Shown here piece after piece: positions 54,067 to 62,285 of a stretch of DNA of 64,000 nt. Numbering within the stretch: the stretch's first letter is position 1; every line of letters starts with the position of its first letter. Source of the stretch: Salinithrix halophila (lineage in GTDB: Bacteria > Bacillota > Bacilli > Thermoactinomycetales > DSM-45169); contig NZ_JBHSAP010000018.1 in the NCBI RefSeq assembly GCF_042650125.1, positions 496,001-560,000 on the forward strand. The letters run 5' to 3'. Both the position numbers and the translations under genes were made by a program. The notes below the pieces were generated by a model. It was given only the letters and a program-made list of their open reading frames with translations, was not told the DNA's origin and did no database searches.

Positions 54067-54115
54067 AACGTCCATACAAAAAAAACGGAATAAACGATTC
54101 GTTCCGGACGTTTTT
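54067..54115 (+). promoter_or_regulatory. Hairpin with T run in the gbsR leader
   Basis: AACGTC (54067-54072) pairs with GACGTT (54107-54112), with an inner CGGAA/TTCCG, followed by TTTT. An ATACAaaaaaaaAC stretch resembles one arm of the gbsA palindrome. It could be an attenuator or a second GbsR site. Confidence 0.4.
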
Positions 54116-54158
54116 GGGTACCTTAAGGTGAAACCCGCCTCTGTAAGGAGTGTCTGCA

Positions 54159-54704
54159 GTGGGATCCCACAATATGAAAATTGAAGAAGCGCGCCGTGAT
54201 TATATTGAATCCCTAGCGGAAACCATGGAGATGTACGGTCTTAGCCCATCCATGGGACGGCTGTATGGCATTATGCTGTTTCAGGATGAGCCCATGACAT
54301 TAGACCAAATGATGGATTTGACCGGGATGAGCAAAACGAGCATGAGTACGGGAGTGCGTGCCTTATCCCGTCTGAAATTGGTCCACAAAAAGTGGCAAAA
54401 AGGCGTCCGCAAGGATCTTTACGAGGCGGAACACGATCAGGTAAGCTCTTTTGTCGAATTTTTCTGTGGGATGTGGGAACAAGAAATTGAGTTGAACCAA
54501 CGTGCCCTTGCCCGGACAGAAAAAAATCTGAATCGCTTGTTGGCCGACGAGAGTACCTCACCAGAAGATGCCCAAAAACTGGAGGCCGATCTTAAACGGC
54601 TCTCTCATGCGAAGCAGTATTATCATTGGCTCAGAAACCTGGTGGACGTTTTTGAGAGTGGTGAAATCTTTAACCACGTTCCCGTACCAAAGGAAGCCGA
54701 CTGA
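54159..54704 (+). CDS. gbsR: GbsR, choline-responsive repressor
   Basis: 181 residues of the GbsR/MarR-like family. The N-terminal winged HTH includes ETMEMYGLSPSMGRLYGIMLFQDEPMTLDQMMDLTGMSKTSMSTGVRALSRLKLVHKKW, and an all-helical C-terminal part (about 90-180) probably forms the choline pocket. In B. subtilis GbsR represses gbsAB and choline uptake genes and is released by choline. GTG 54159 has AAGGAG 8 nt upstream. Divergent from gbsAB and cotranscribed with the symporter 51 nt downstream. Confidence 0.92.
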   Translation: MGSHNMKIEEARRDYIESLAETMEMYGLSPSMGRLYGIMLFQDEPMTLDQMMDLTGMSKTSMSTGVRALSRLKLVHKKWQKGVRKDLYEAEHDQVSSFVEFFCGMWEQEIELNQRALARTEKNLNRLLADESTSPEDAQKLEADLKRLSHAKQYYHWLRNLVDVFESGEIFNHVPVPKEAD

Positions 54705-54755
54705 ACACATCCTTTCCTTTTATCCCATCTAACAATCAAGGAGTTGATTGCCAAC

Positions 54756-56399
54756 GTGGATAATACCGTTGAAGAGAAAAAATCATTCTGGAAATCTCCT
54801 GGTAAAGTCGGAATGCTGGGTATCTTGCTGGTCTTTGTTTTTGTGGTGGCCTATGCCAGTTTCACTGGTCGCCAGGTTCAATGGGGCGGTCTTCTGTTCA
54901 TGTTGCTCTTTTATGCCCTCGTTTACTATATCGGCGCTGTAACCGCCGGTAATAAAAGTGACAATCTGAGCGACATGATGCTGGGTGGAAGGCAAATCCC
55001 CCTTTGGATCTCGATGTTCACTATGGCCGCCACCTGGGTGGGCGGTGGATACATCAACGGAACGGCGGAAGCCACCTATGCCAGCGGCTTGGTATGGGCA
55101 CAGGCGCCGTGGGGATACGCCTTGAGCCTTATTATCGGCGGGATCTTCTATGCAAGAAAGATGCGCCGTTACCAATTCACCACGATGTTGGATCCGTTGG
55201 AAGCCCGTTTCGGCAGACGAATCACCGGTTTCCTGTTCCTGCCGGCCCTCGCTGGGGAGATTTTCTGGAGCGGTGCGATTCTGACCGCCCTCGGTACCAC
55301 CTTCGGAACCATCCTGGGCCTGGATTTCACGACTTCCATCATCCTCTCCGCTACCATCGCCATCGCTTATACCGTTGTAGGTGGTCTCTGGTCTGTCGCC
55401 TACACCGACGTTCTTCAGTTCATCATTATCATCGCCGGGTTGTTTCTCGTTCTCCCCTTCGTTATCGGGGGGGAAAACGGGGGCCTAAGCGAAATTTGGT
55501 CCAACTACGTTGCCGGGATGGAGAAAACCGGCACCAACTATGCCAATCTGTTCCCCCCGCTGGACGGTTGGAAAGATCCCGATTGGGGTGCGTACTACTG
55601 GAACTGGTGGGATTATGCCCTCCTTCTGATCTTCGGAGGAATTCCCTGGCAGGTTTACTTCCAGCGCGTGCTTTCTGCACGGAGTGAAAATGCAGCTATG
55701 TGGCTTTCCCTCCTCGCGGGCTTTTGGGCCCTGGTGGCAGCTGTCCCTGCCGTTTTGATCGGGGTTGTCGGATTCAATGTCGATTGGGCGGCCCTCGGGG
55801 TGAGCGAACCGGAGAATCCCGCCATGATTCTTCCCTATGTGCTCAGCTATCTGACTCCTGGCGTCGTAGGTGCGATCGGTCTCGGAGCTTTGGCCGCAGC
55901 GGTCATGTCCTCCGTCGATTCCTCCATTCTTTCTGCATCTTCCCTGGCGTCTTGGAACATTTACCGCCCCTTGATCAAACCCAAAGCAAGCTCCGAGCAA
56001 CTTCAGAAAATCATCAAACGTGCCATCGTCCTCGTGGGTGTGGCCGCTACACTGATTGCTCTCAACGTCAAAAGTGTTTACGAACTATGGTATTTAGCCA
56101 GTGACTTCGTTTACTGCATTCTCTTCCCCCAATTGACCATGGCCCTGTTTTTCAAGGGAGCCAATAAATACGGTTCCGCTGCCGGTCTGATCGTCGCAGT
56201 AATCCTGCGCTTCGGCGGAGGAGAACCTGTGTTGGGAATCCCCAGTTTCCTTCCTTACCCGATGGTGGAGGACGGCGTGGTTCTCTTCCCTTTCCGGACG
56301 TTGGCGATGGTCTCCAGCCTGGTCACCATTTTTGTGGTTTCCCTGCTGACGAGCAAAATCTGTCCGCCCCGTCCGTTGAAAAACCTGAATAAAATTTGA
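54756..56399 (+). CDS. Sodium:solute symporter of the CHT1 (choline) type
   Basis: 547 residues with about 13 membrane helices, SSS family. An SSS core is visible: MLGGRQIPLWISMFTMAATWVGGGYINGTAEATY (sodium-site region), FGGIPWQVYFQRVLSARS and GALAAAVMSSVDSSILSASSLASWNIY. The GGGYINGTAE and IPWQVYFQRV wording is characteristic of the SLC5A7/CHT1-like choline branch, and gbsR-gbsAB next to it make choline the likely substrate. GTG 54756 has AAGGAG 12 nt upstream; the TTG at 54744 touches that site. A notable alternative to the ABC or BCCT choline importers of other bacilli. Confidence 0.85.
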   Translation: MDNTVEEKKSFWKSPGKVGMLGILLVFVFVVAYASFTGRQVQWGGLLFMLLFYALVYYIGAVTAGNKSDNLSDMMLGGRQIPLWISMFTMAATWVGGGYINGTAEATYASGLVWAQAPWGYALSLIIGGIFYARKMRRYQFTTMLDPLEARFGRRITGFLFLPALAGEIFWSGAILTALGTTFGTILGLDFTTSIILSATIAIAYTVVGGLWSVAYTDVLQFIIIIAGLFLVLPFVIGGENGGLSEIWSNYVAGMEKTGTNYANLFPPLDGWKDPDWGAYYWNWWDYALLLIFGGIPWQVYFQRVLSARSENAAMWLSLLAGFWALVAAVPAVLIGVVGFNVDWAALGVSEPENPAMILPYVLSYLTPGVVGAIGLGALAAAVMSSVDSSILSASSLASWNIYRPLIKPKASSEQLQKIIKRAIVLVGVAATLIALNVKSVYELWYLASDFVYCILFPQLTMALFFKGANKYGSAAGLIVAVILRFGGGEPVLGIPSFLPYPMVEDGVVLFPFRTLAMVSSLVTIFVVSLLTSKICPPRPLKNLNKI

Positions 56400-56416
56400 T
56401 GAAAAAACAGCCATTC

Positions 56417-56451
56417 AAAACGCCGACCCCTATGAGGGTCGGCGTTTTTTT
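56417..56451. terminator. Bidirectional terminator between the symporter and ABC genes
   Basis: AACGCCGACCC pairs with GGGTCGGCGTT around 6 nt, with a T7 run. Confidence 0.9.
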
Positions 56452-56463
56452 GTGTTGGGGCTT

Positions 56464-57213
56464 TTAGGGCGTTTCCGCCAACAGTTTGGCCAGAAACTGC
56501 CGGGTCCGTTCTTGCTCCGGATTGGAAAAAATCTGAGTCGGCTCACCTGATTCAACGATCGTACCGCCGTCCATGAAGATCACCTGATCGGATACATCTC
56601 GGGCAAAACCCATCTCATGGGTGACAATCACCATCGTTTGGTTCTCTTCTGCCAATTCCTTCATCGTAACCAGCACTTCACCGATCAGTTCCGGGTCGAG
56701 AGCGGAGGTTGGTTCATCAAAGAGAAGTACCTCCGGTTCCATGCCTAAAGCCCTGGCGATGGCAACCCGCTGTTGTTGGCCACCGGAAAGCTGGGAAGGA
56801 TAAGCGTCTTCTTTGTCGGCAAGACCCACCTTGGCGAGGAGTTGGCGGCCACGCTCCTGCATCCGAGACTTATCCGCCCTCTTAACCACTAGCGGACCTT
56901 CTATTACATTCTCTAGCGCTGTTTTATGAGGAAACAGATTAAAATTCTGAAATACCATCCCTGTCTTTCCCCGCAGGGCGCGTATTTCCCGTTCCCGAGG
57001 GGATTTATCCCCGAAGGAGACGGTTGCCCCCCCCACAGTGATCTTTCCGGAAGTAGGCGTTTCCAGCAGGTTTAGGCAACGGAGCAGCGTTGATTTACCG
57101 GATCCGCTGGGACCGATAACACAGAGGACCTGTCCTTTTTCTACCTGGAGGTTGATCCCCTTCAGCACTTCCAAGTCCCCAAATCGCTTCGTTAATCGTT
57201 CAGTGGTAATCAT
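56464..57213 (-). CDS. Polar amino-acid ABC transporter ATPase
   Basis: 249 residues. Walker [11 protein letters not shown]-loop [12 protein letters not shown], signature LSGGQQQR, Walker [14 protein letters not shown] and the H-loop VTHEMGFA place it in the GlnQ/HisP/TcyC group. It energises uptake by the permease encoded 20 nt upstream. ATG 57213 has GGAGGG about 8 nt upstream; a longer frame overlapping the permease gene is not needed. Confidence 0.93.
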   Translation of the reverse strand: MITTERLTKRFGDLEVLKGINLQVEKGQVLCVIGPSGSGKSTLLRCLNLLETPTSGKITVGGATVSFGDKSPREREIRALRGKTGMVFQNFNLFPHKTALENVIEGPLVVKRADKSRMQERGRQLLAKVGLADKEDAYPSQLSGGQQQRVAIARALGMEPEVLLFDEPTSALDPELIGEVLVTMKELAEENQTMVIVTHEMGFARDVSDQVIFMDGGTIVESGEPTQIFSNPEQERTRQFLAKLLAETP

Positions 57214-57233
57214 ATGGCGCTCCCTCCCCGTTG

Positions 57234-57917
57234 TTAGGCGGCAAACCGTCCGTAGCGTTTTTCCAGGTAATCCTGTACGACATTGAGAAGCGTACAGATC
57301 ACCCAATACATCGCTGCCACCAAGATAAACATGGTCATGTAGTCGAAAGAACGTCCCCCGATGATCTTGGCCTGGTAGAGCATTTCCGGCACCGTAATCA
57401 CGGAAAGGAGAGCCGTATCCTTGACTAGGCTGAGAAAGGTATTAGCCAGCGGCGGCAATGCAACCCGAACAGACTGTGGTATGATAATACGTCGCATCGT
57501 CTGCCAATAGGACATGTTCATCGACTGAGCGGCCTCCCATTGCCCCCGGGGGATGGAAAGGATGGCGCCACGAATGGTTTCCGCCGCATACCCCCCCACG
57601 TTAAGAGAGAGCCCGATGATAGCCGCGGACACAGCAGTCAACCGAATTCCCACCACAGGCAGGCCATAGTATAGAATGAACAATTGCACCAGGAGAGGAG
57701 TCCCGCGAATGATGGAGATATAAGCCCGGGCAGGCCAGCGAAACCAGATTTTCTTTGACATTCGCCCCACTGCAGTGATCAGGCCGAGAATGAGACCGAT
57801 AATCATCGTAAGGAAACTTAGCAAGAGCGTATACCCAATCCCCTGTAATACAAAGGGAAATGATTCCGCTGCCAATTGGGGATCGAAAAGGTTCTCCCAT
57901 TGGATATTTGCTATCAT
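57234..57917 (-). CDS. Polar amino-acid ABC transporter permease
   Basis: 227 residues, HisM/GlnP family with about five helices. The EAA coupling loop [46 protein letters not shown] is intact, and [22 protein letters not shown] is the classic family segment. Only one permease gene is present, so a homodimer is expected. Cystine or a glutamine-like amino acid is a plausible substrate, unproven. ATG 57917 has GGAAGG just upstream. Confidence 0.92.
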   Translation of the reverse strand: MIANIQWENLFDPQLAAESFPFVLQGIGYTLLLSFLTMIIGLILGLITAVGRMSKKIWFRWPARAYISIIRGTPLLVQLFILYYGLPVVGIRLTAVSAAIIGLSLNVGGYAAETIRGAILSIPRGQWEAAQSMNMSYWQTMRRIIIPQSVRVALPPLANTFLSLVKDTALLSVITVPEMLYQAKIIGGRSFDYMTMFILVAAMYWVICTLLNVVQDYLEKRYGRFAA

Positions 57918-57982
57918 AAGCCTTCCAACCTTTCTGCTATTTGGCCGCTGCTTATTCTCGAGTAATTTGATCGGTTTTTCAC

Positions 57983-58002
57983 GGATAACGACCTAATTAT
58001 CC
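57983..58002. promoter_or_regulatory. Perfect inverted repeat GGATAA-N8-TTATCC
   Basis: It lies 66 bp before the permease ATG, in the spacer between divergent genes. It could be an operator; no known regulator consensus is matched with confidence. Confidence 0.35.
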
Positions 58003-58089
58003 GGCAGGATGCCTCCCTTGTCAAACGATTTTCGCCTTCTCTCTTCTATCCGGATGTTCCCCTGTTTAAACCCTTTTCCCTGTAGGATA

Positions 58090-58118
58090 TTGTCCCCGTC
58101 CTTTCTTTGGCGTAGTAT
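58090..58118 (+). promoter_or_regulatory. Sigma-A promoter of the 109-residue protein gene
   Basis: TTGTCC and TAGTAT with a 17-nt spacer. The start site is near 58125, supporting the ATG at 58169. Confidence 0.45.
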
Positions 58119-58168
58119 GGAATGGGAAAGAGAATCCGATGAAATCAGCATGGGAGGGCACAACCGGC

Positions 58169-58498
58169 ATGCGCAAGCTGGATATCCAGATCGATATCGC
58201 CCGGGAATATGAGGGGATCGACAGAGAAGCTTTCCACCGTGATCTTAGGAAGGTGTTGGAGAAATATTATGAACTGAATTCGATTCATATCCGGAAAGAG
58301 GTTCATACCGTCGAAGTGCAAAAAGTCAATCTAAAACAACAAGAAGAGGCTGAAAAAGTGACGGCATTGCCCGAGACGATCGAGATCGAAAGGGAACCTT
58401 TGGTAACCGTCTTTGATTCCTCAGAGTCCGACCCCCCTGAATCGATTCAACCAAAGCTGAAATCGACCGAACAGAAACCTGATGGCGATTATTATTGA
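58169..58498 (+). CDS. Unrecognised 109-residue soluble protein
   Basis: I do not recognise it. The N-terminal half (MRKLDIQIDIAREYEGIDREA then FHRDLRKVLEKYYEL and IRKEVHTVEVQKVNLKQQEE) looks like an alpha/beta unit; the C-terminal 40 residues are acidic, Ser/Pro-rich and probably disordered. No signal or membrane segment. ATG 58169 with GGGAGGG 10 nt upstream is preferred over ATG 58139, which lies too near the predicted start of transcription. It sits on the opposite strand between the solute-binding-protein and permease genes of an ABC transporter. Confidence 0.55.
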   Translation: MRKLDIQIDIAREYEGIDREAFHRDLRKVLEKYYELNSIHIRKEVHTVEVQKVNLKQQEEAEKVTALPETIEIEREPLVTVFDSSESDPPESIQPKLKSTEQKPDGDYY

Positions 58499-58523
58499 TG
58501 GGAAGGATCACCCTCTTCTCATG

Positions 58524-58555
58524 AAAAAATCCTCCGGTGATCCGGAGGATTTTTT
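58524..58555. terminator. Bidirectional terminator
   Basis: AAAAATCCTCCGG pairs with CCGGAGGATTTTT around about 5 nt, between the convergent small gene and the binding-protein gene. Confidence 0.9.
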
Positions 58556-58561
58556 AGAGCT

Positions 58562-59368
58562 CTACGGTTTGGAAACATCCTCCCCAAACCACTTTTTGGA
58601 GATCTTTGTGAGCGTGCCGTCTTTACGCATCCCATCCAAGGCTTTGTTAATCTCCTTTACCAGGTCTTCATTCCCCTTGGGTACCGGGAAAGCACTCTCC
58701 GACTTCTCCATCGGTTTGCCTACCTTTTTCAAGGGCAGATCGCGTGTTTTCAGCATTTCTGCCACAGCCAGGCGGTCATTCATGCTCAAGTCGGCTCGTT
58801 TAGCCGCTACATCCTGCATCGCCGTCATCATGTCTTCATAGGAGACGATCTCGGCTCCTGCCTTCTGAGCCATCTCTCCATAGTTGCTGGTAGGGGTCTG
58901 GGCTGCCCGCTTCCCTTTCACATCGCCAATCCCCTTGATATCGTTGTTGTCTTTGTGAACCACGATGGCGGCGTAGGAAACAGAGTAAGGCTGGCTGAAG
59001 TCAAATTTTTCCTTCCGCTCTTTCTTGATCCCTACCTGGTTGGCCACCATGTCGAAGCGTCCAGTGGAAAGGCCCGTCAGCATCGAATCCCAGGGAGTTT
59101 CCACAAACTTGGCCTTGACCCCCATCCGTCGAGCCACCTCACGGGCAACATCGATATCGTAACCGGTCAGTTTGTTGTTTTTCTTTTCCCGGAAGCTGAA
59201 GGGTCTATAGGTTCCCTCCGTTCCGATTCGGATTTCCCCCCGCTTCTTGATATCGGAAAGCAGATTGCCTGTGTTTTTCGCACCTTCCTGCTCTCCCCCG
59301 CCACCACCACAGGCACCGAGTACCAGCAACGGAATGATCATCCCGATTGCTATCATCCATCGTTTCAT
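58562..59368 (-). CDS. Amino-acid ABC transporter substrate-binding lipoprotein
   Basis: 268 residues. The lipoprotein signal peptide ends in LGAC with Cys20 as lipid anchor. The SBP_bac_3 domain follows: RIGTEGTYRPFSFREKKNNKLTGYDIDVAREVARRMG, then VETPWDSMLTGLSTGRFDMVANQVGIKKERKEKFDFSQPY, with the ligand-site Arg/Asp residues of the cystine/glutamine-binding group. ATG 59368 has GGGGGG 7 nt upstream. It belongs functionally with the permease and ATPase 650 bp downstream, although a gene on the other strand intervenes and it has its own promoter and terminator. Confidence 0.92.
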   Translation of the reverse strand: MKRWMIAIGMIIPLLVLGACGGGGGEQEGAKNTGNLLSDIKKRGEIRIGTEGTYRPFSFREKKNNKLTGYDIDVAREVARRMGVKAKFVETPWDSMLTGLSTGRFDMVANQVGIKKERKEKFDFSQPYSVSYAAIVVHKDNNDIKGIGDVKGKRAAQTPTSNYGEMAQKAGAEIVSYEDMMTAMQDVAAKRADLSMNDRLAVAEMLKTRDLPLKKVGKPMEKSESAFPVPKGNEDLVKEINKALDGMRKDGTLTKISKKWFGEDVSKP

Positions 59369-59429
59369 CAGACTGCCCCCCATAAATCATAGTTAATTCA
59401 TCGGATTTACCTGTATATAGGTCTTTCTC

Positions 59430-59458
59430 ATCATAGCGAAGTCCCTTTTCCCTGTCAA
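59430..59458 (-). promoter_or_regulatory. Strong sigma-A promoter of the binding-protein gene
   Basis: Perfect TTGACA (plus 59453-59458) and TATGAT (plus 59430-59435) with a 17-nt spacer on the minus strand. Confidence 0.75.
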
Positions 59459-59485
59459 CGCGGCTTCTGCCCCTTATTTTCTCCA

Positions 59486-59525
59486 AAAAAAGGGTAAAGG
59501 AACCCGAGGCTCCTTTACCCTTTTT
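59486..59525 (-). terminator. Intrinsic terminator of the nitrilase-family gene
   Basis: A 15-bp perfect stem, AAAAAGGGTAAAGGA with TCCTTTACCCTTTTT, around 9 nt; it would also stop rightward transcription. Confidence 0.9.
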
Positions 59526-59530
59526 CCGTT

Positions 59531-60313
59531 TCAATTCCGATACTGACCAGGGATGCGATCTTCAAAGACGGGGATTTTCCGACGAACCTGCTCCACTTCC
59601 GACAGGTCCAAATCGACCGTTAGGATTTCTTCTCCTTCTGCTGCTTCCGCCAGGATATTCCCCCAGGGATCAATGACCATCGAATGACCGCAGAAGGTGT
59701 TGTTCGGGTCAGAACCCACTCGGTTTACTGCGACTACCACCATCTGGTTTTCGATGGCTCGAGCTTGATTCAACACTCTCCAATGATTGAGTCGGGGATG
59801 GGGCCACTGGGCAGGAACAAACAGACACTGGGCCCCGTCCAGAGCCAAGGAGCGGACCATCTCCGGAAAACGGAGGTCGTAACAGATAATCACCCCACCT
59901 CGTCCCTCCCCTACAGGGAAGAGAACTCGACCGTCCCCACCCGGTTTCAAAACTTTTTCTTCCCCCATCAAACGGAAGAGGTGAAGCTTCCGATAACGGG
60001 CCAACTCCGAGCCATCAGAGGCGAAGATGTAGCTAGCGTTGTAGCAACCCGTATCATCCTGTTCTCCGATAGATCCGGCCATCAGGGTGATTCCGTGTTC
60101 GCGGGCCAATTCCGCCAGTTTTCGCCGCAGGTCCCCACGGTCGGCAATCGATTCAAATCGGGGCAGGTCATAGGCTGTATTCCACATCTCAGGGAGAGCC
60201 ACCACATCCGGTCGGCTTTCTGCCATGGTCTGGGCCACCCGTTCCTTAACCCTTTGCCAGTTTTCTTCCGGTTGACCGAACGAGACATTCATCTGGATGA
60301 GTGAGATGCGCAT
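59531..60313 (-). CDS. Nitrilase-family carbon-nitrogen hydrolase (omega-amidase, MtnU-like)
   Basis: 260 residues with the Glu-Lys-Cys triad: Glu42 in ALPEMWN, Lys109 in RYRKLHLF and Cys144 in IICYDLRFPE. Length and sequence type fit B. subtilis MtnU/YkrU, thought to hydrolyse the 2-oxo-acid amide formed in methionine salvage. No mtn genes are adjacent, but methionine gamma-lyase lies 0.8 kb away. ATG 60313 has AGGAG 9 nt upstream. Cytoplasmic. Confidence 0.87.
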   Translation of the reverse strand: MRISLIQMNVSFGQPEENWQRVKERVAQTMAESRPDVVALPEMWNTAYDLPRFESIADRGDLRRKLAELAREHGITLMAGSIGEQDDTGCYNASYIFASDGSELARYRKLHLFRLMGEEKVLKPGGDGRVLFPVGEGRGGVIICYDLRFPEMVRSLALDGAQCLFVPAQWPHPRLNHWRVLNQARAIENQMVVVAVNRVGSDPNNTFCGHSMVIDPWGNILAEAAEGEEILTVDLDLSEVEQVRRKIPVFEDRIPGQYRN

Positions 60314-60361
60314 GGTTGAAGTCTCCTCTCACTTGGTGAACAAACCTGCGTTTTGCCATGG

Positions 60362-60721
60362 TCAAAGATTGCTGATTTGCCTCCCCGTCCGGGCCGGATA
60401 TTTGGGAAAAAAATAAAGAGACCGAAGCAAGTTCTTATAACGGCGTTTTACTTCTTTTTGGTATGTGTGGAAGGACTCCCCTTCCATGTAAAGGAGGCTG
60501 AAACAACTGAGGTAGAGAAAGCTGACCACTTCGTGAACCTGGGGGTATCTCCCGGCCAAATCCCTTTGATGCAAGGTGTCCTGGATATCCTGGACATTTT
60601 CGAGAATCCACTCTACTTCGCCTGGCGTTCCGTCCCCATGACGGAGAAGTGCTTGGACGTTTCCGTCGATCCGGGGCAAAATGTCTTTAAGCTCATGATT
60701 TCGACGGCTGTGCAGGAACAC
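60362..60721 (-). CDS. Hypothetical 119-residue protein
   Basis: Not recognised. The predicted product is mostly helical and charged, with a His/Gln-rich centre (EWILENVQDIQDTLHQRD) and an aromatic stretch (VVSFLYLSCFSLLYMEGESF), and a basic C-terminus. GTG 60721 with AGGTGG 7 nt upstream is preferred to the in-frame ATG 60739, which has no ribosome site. An opposite-strand frame of similar length covers the same bases, so the coding strand is not certain. Confidence 0.4.
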   Translation of the reverse strand: MFLHSRRNHELKDILPRIDGNVQALLRHGDGTPGEVEWILENVQDIQDTLHQRDLAGRYPQVHEVVSFLYLSCFSLLYMEGESFHTYQKEVKRRYKNLLRSLYFFPKYPARTGRQISNL

Positions 60722-60742
60722 TCTTCTACCACCTGCCATTGA

Positions 60743-61086
60743 ATTTTGTGGGACACCCCAGTTGCATAGGTATTGGGATGTCGAATCGATAATTTAATTT
60801 TTATAAATTTTTAAACGATCAGTAGAACTGTCTAAAAACCCCGTTTAGACGGGCACCGGCTTGTCCCCACCAGCTCCCCACCCTTTATCCCCAATATTTC
60901 TACAATAAACGCGGTTCTCTTTCTAACAATGACGATCAAAATTGTCGAAGGTTGTCCGATTACACTTGTCAAGAGGGAGGTGTAAAATATATTAAATTTT
61001 TTTCTCTGTTTTATAGATCCAATATATCATCATATCTAGGGCGCTTCAAGAACATTTTCGCACAGAAAACCCTACAAAAACAACCT
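60743..61086. other. Non-coding, AT-rich stretch with no recognised element
   Basis: About 340 bp clearly richer in A/T than the surroundings, with T-rich tracts near 60800 and 61000. I find no gene, RNA or convincing promoter. A good GGGAGGTG lies near 60975 but no frame follows it. Confidence 0.6.
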
Positions 61087-61110
61087 GAAAAACAGGGTCA
61101 CGAGGACCCT
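61087..61110 (-). terminator. Intrinsic terminator of the methionine gamma-lyase gene
   Basis: AGGGTC pairs with GACCCT around 5 nt; on the minus strand GTTTTTC follows. The stop codon is in the loop. Confidence 0.65.
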
Positions 61111-62285
61111 TTATCGAGTGCTTGTTCAAGGTCGGCGATAATATCCTGAATATCCTCAATCCCGGTAGAAATCCGGACGAGGTCACCTGTAATCCCCATC
61201 TGTTCCCGAGCGTCAGCAGGGACTACAGCGTGGGTCATCGTGGCGGGATGTTGGATTAAGGTGGTTGTCTCTCCGAGGCTTACCGTCAGACGACAGAGGC
61301 GGACTCGATCCAAGAATGCCCGGGCGGCAGATTCGCCTCCCTTCAACCGAAAACCGACCACTCCACCTGGTGCTCGCATTTGCCGATTCGCTAAGCGATT
61401 CTGGGGATGATTGGGGGAGCCTGGGTAGAGGACCTCACCAACCGCGGGGTGGTTCTCCAAAAAGCGGACCACTTCCCTTGCGTTCGCCACGTGTCGGTCC
61501 ATACGTACCGCTAAGGTGCGAAGCCCCCTGAGCAGGAGCCAAGCATCAAAAGGAGAGAGGACACCGCCGATGTCCTTCAGCGTAGTGGATCGGATCTCAT
61601 CCAGGATCTCCCGTTTGCCCAATGTGATCCCGGCAATCACGTCCCCGTGTCCTCCGATGTATTTCGTGGCACTGTGAACGACAAAGTCGGCACCCAGCTT
61701 TAGAGGTTGCTGTAGGTACGGAGTCGCAAAGGTATTATCCACCACGACCCATGCTCCCGTCTGTCGAGCCAGGCGGGAGACAGCTTCTAGATCAACCAGG
61801 TTCATCGTCGGATTGACCGGTGTCTCCAGATAGATGACCCGGGTGTTGGGCTGTATCGCTTTTACCGCTTCTTCCGGGGCGGACAGATCAGCAAACCCCA
61901 CTTCTATCCCGAATTTTTCCTGAAAGAGGCGCAGAAGTCCATAGGTACATCCATACACCGTATCCCCGCAAAGCAGGTGATCCCCGTTTTTCAAGAGGGC
62001 GATTAAAACCCCAGAAACAGCCGCCATCCCCGAACCGAAAGCAAGCCCCGCCTCTGCCTCTTCCAAATCAGCTAACGCTTCTTCCAGCCTGGTCAGCGTC
62101 GGGTTGCCCAAGCGGCTGTAAATATAACCCTTTTCTTCTCCGGCAAAACGTTTTGCCCCTTGTTCCACATTGTCAAAGACGAAGGTAGAAGTCTGGTACA
62201 GGGGCGGAATCAGGGATCCCGTCTGCGGACACGGCTCCCCGCCTCCATGAACCAGTCGCGTGGAAAAGCCTTTTTTCTCTTCCAT
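61098..62285 (-). CDS. L-methionine gamma-lyase-type transsulfuration enzyme
   Basis: 395 residues of the Cys/Met metabolism PLP family. The PLP lysine is Lys208 in HSATKYIGGHGDVIAG. Cys113 in DTVYGCTYGL is at the site of the cysteine (Cys116 of the Pseudomonas putida enzyme) that marks methionine gamma-lyases, and YSRLGNPT and DLVRISTGIED are family blocks. It would split methionine to methanethiol, 2-oxobutyrate and ammonia; cystathionine gamma-lyase or homocysteine gamma-lyase activity cannot be excluded. ATG 62285 has GGGAGAGAG upstream, inside the 3' end of the previous frame. Confidence 0.85.
   Translation of the reverse strand: MEEKKGFSTRLVHGGGEPCPQTGSLIPPLYQTSTFVFDNVEQGAKRFAGEEKGYIYSRLGNPTLTRLEEALADLEEAEAGLAFGSGMAAVSGVLIALLKNGDHLLCGDTVYGCTYGLLRLFQEKFGIEVGFADLSAPEEAVKAIQPNTRVIYLETPVNPTMNLVDLEAVSRLARQTGAWVVVDNTFATPYLQQPLKLGADFVVHSATKYIGGHGDVIAGITLGKREILDEIRSTTLKDIGGVLSPFDAWLLLRGLRTLAVRMDRHVANAREVVRFLENHPAVGEVLYPGSPNHPQNRLANRQMRAPGGVVGFRLKGGESAARAFLDRVRLCRLTVSLGETTTLIQHPATMTHAVVPADAREQMGITGDLVRISTGIEDIQDIIADLEQALDKGSS

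Noticed and set aside
60353..60742. Plus-strand 129-codon frame opposite the hypothetical gene
   Set aside because: No ribosome site and composition less protein-like than the minus-strand frame, though neither is strong.
60952..61149. 65-codon plus-strand frame in the AT-rich spacer
   Set aside because: Start codon lacks a ribosome site, and the frame runs into the terminator and end of the methionine gamma-lyase gene.
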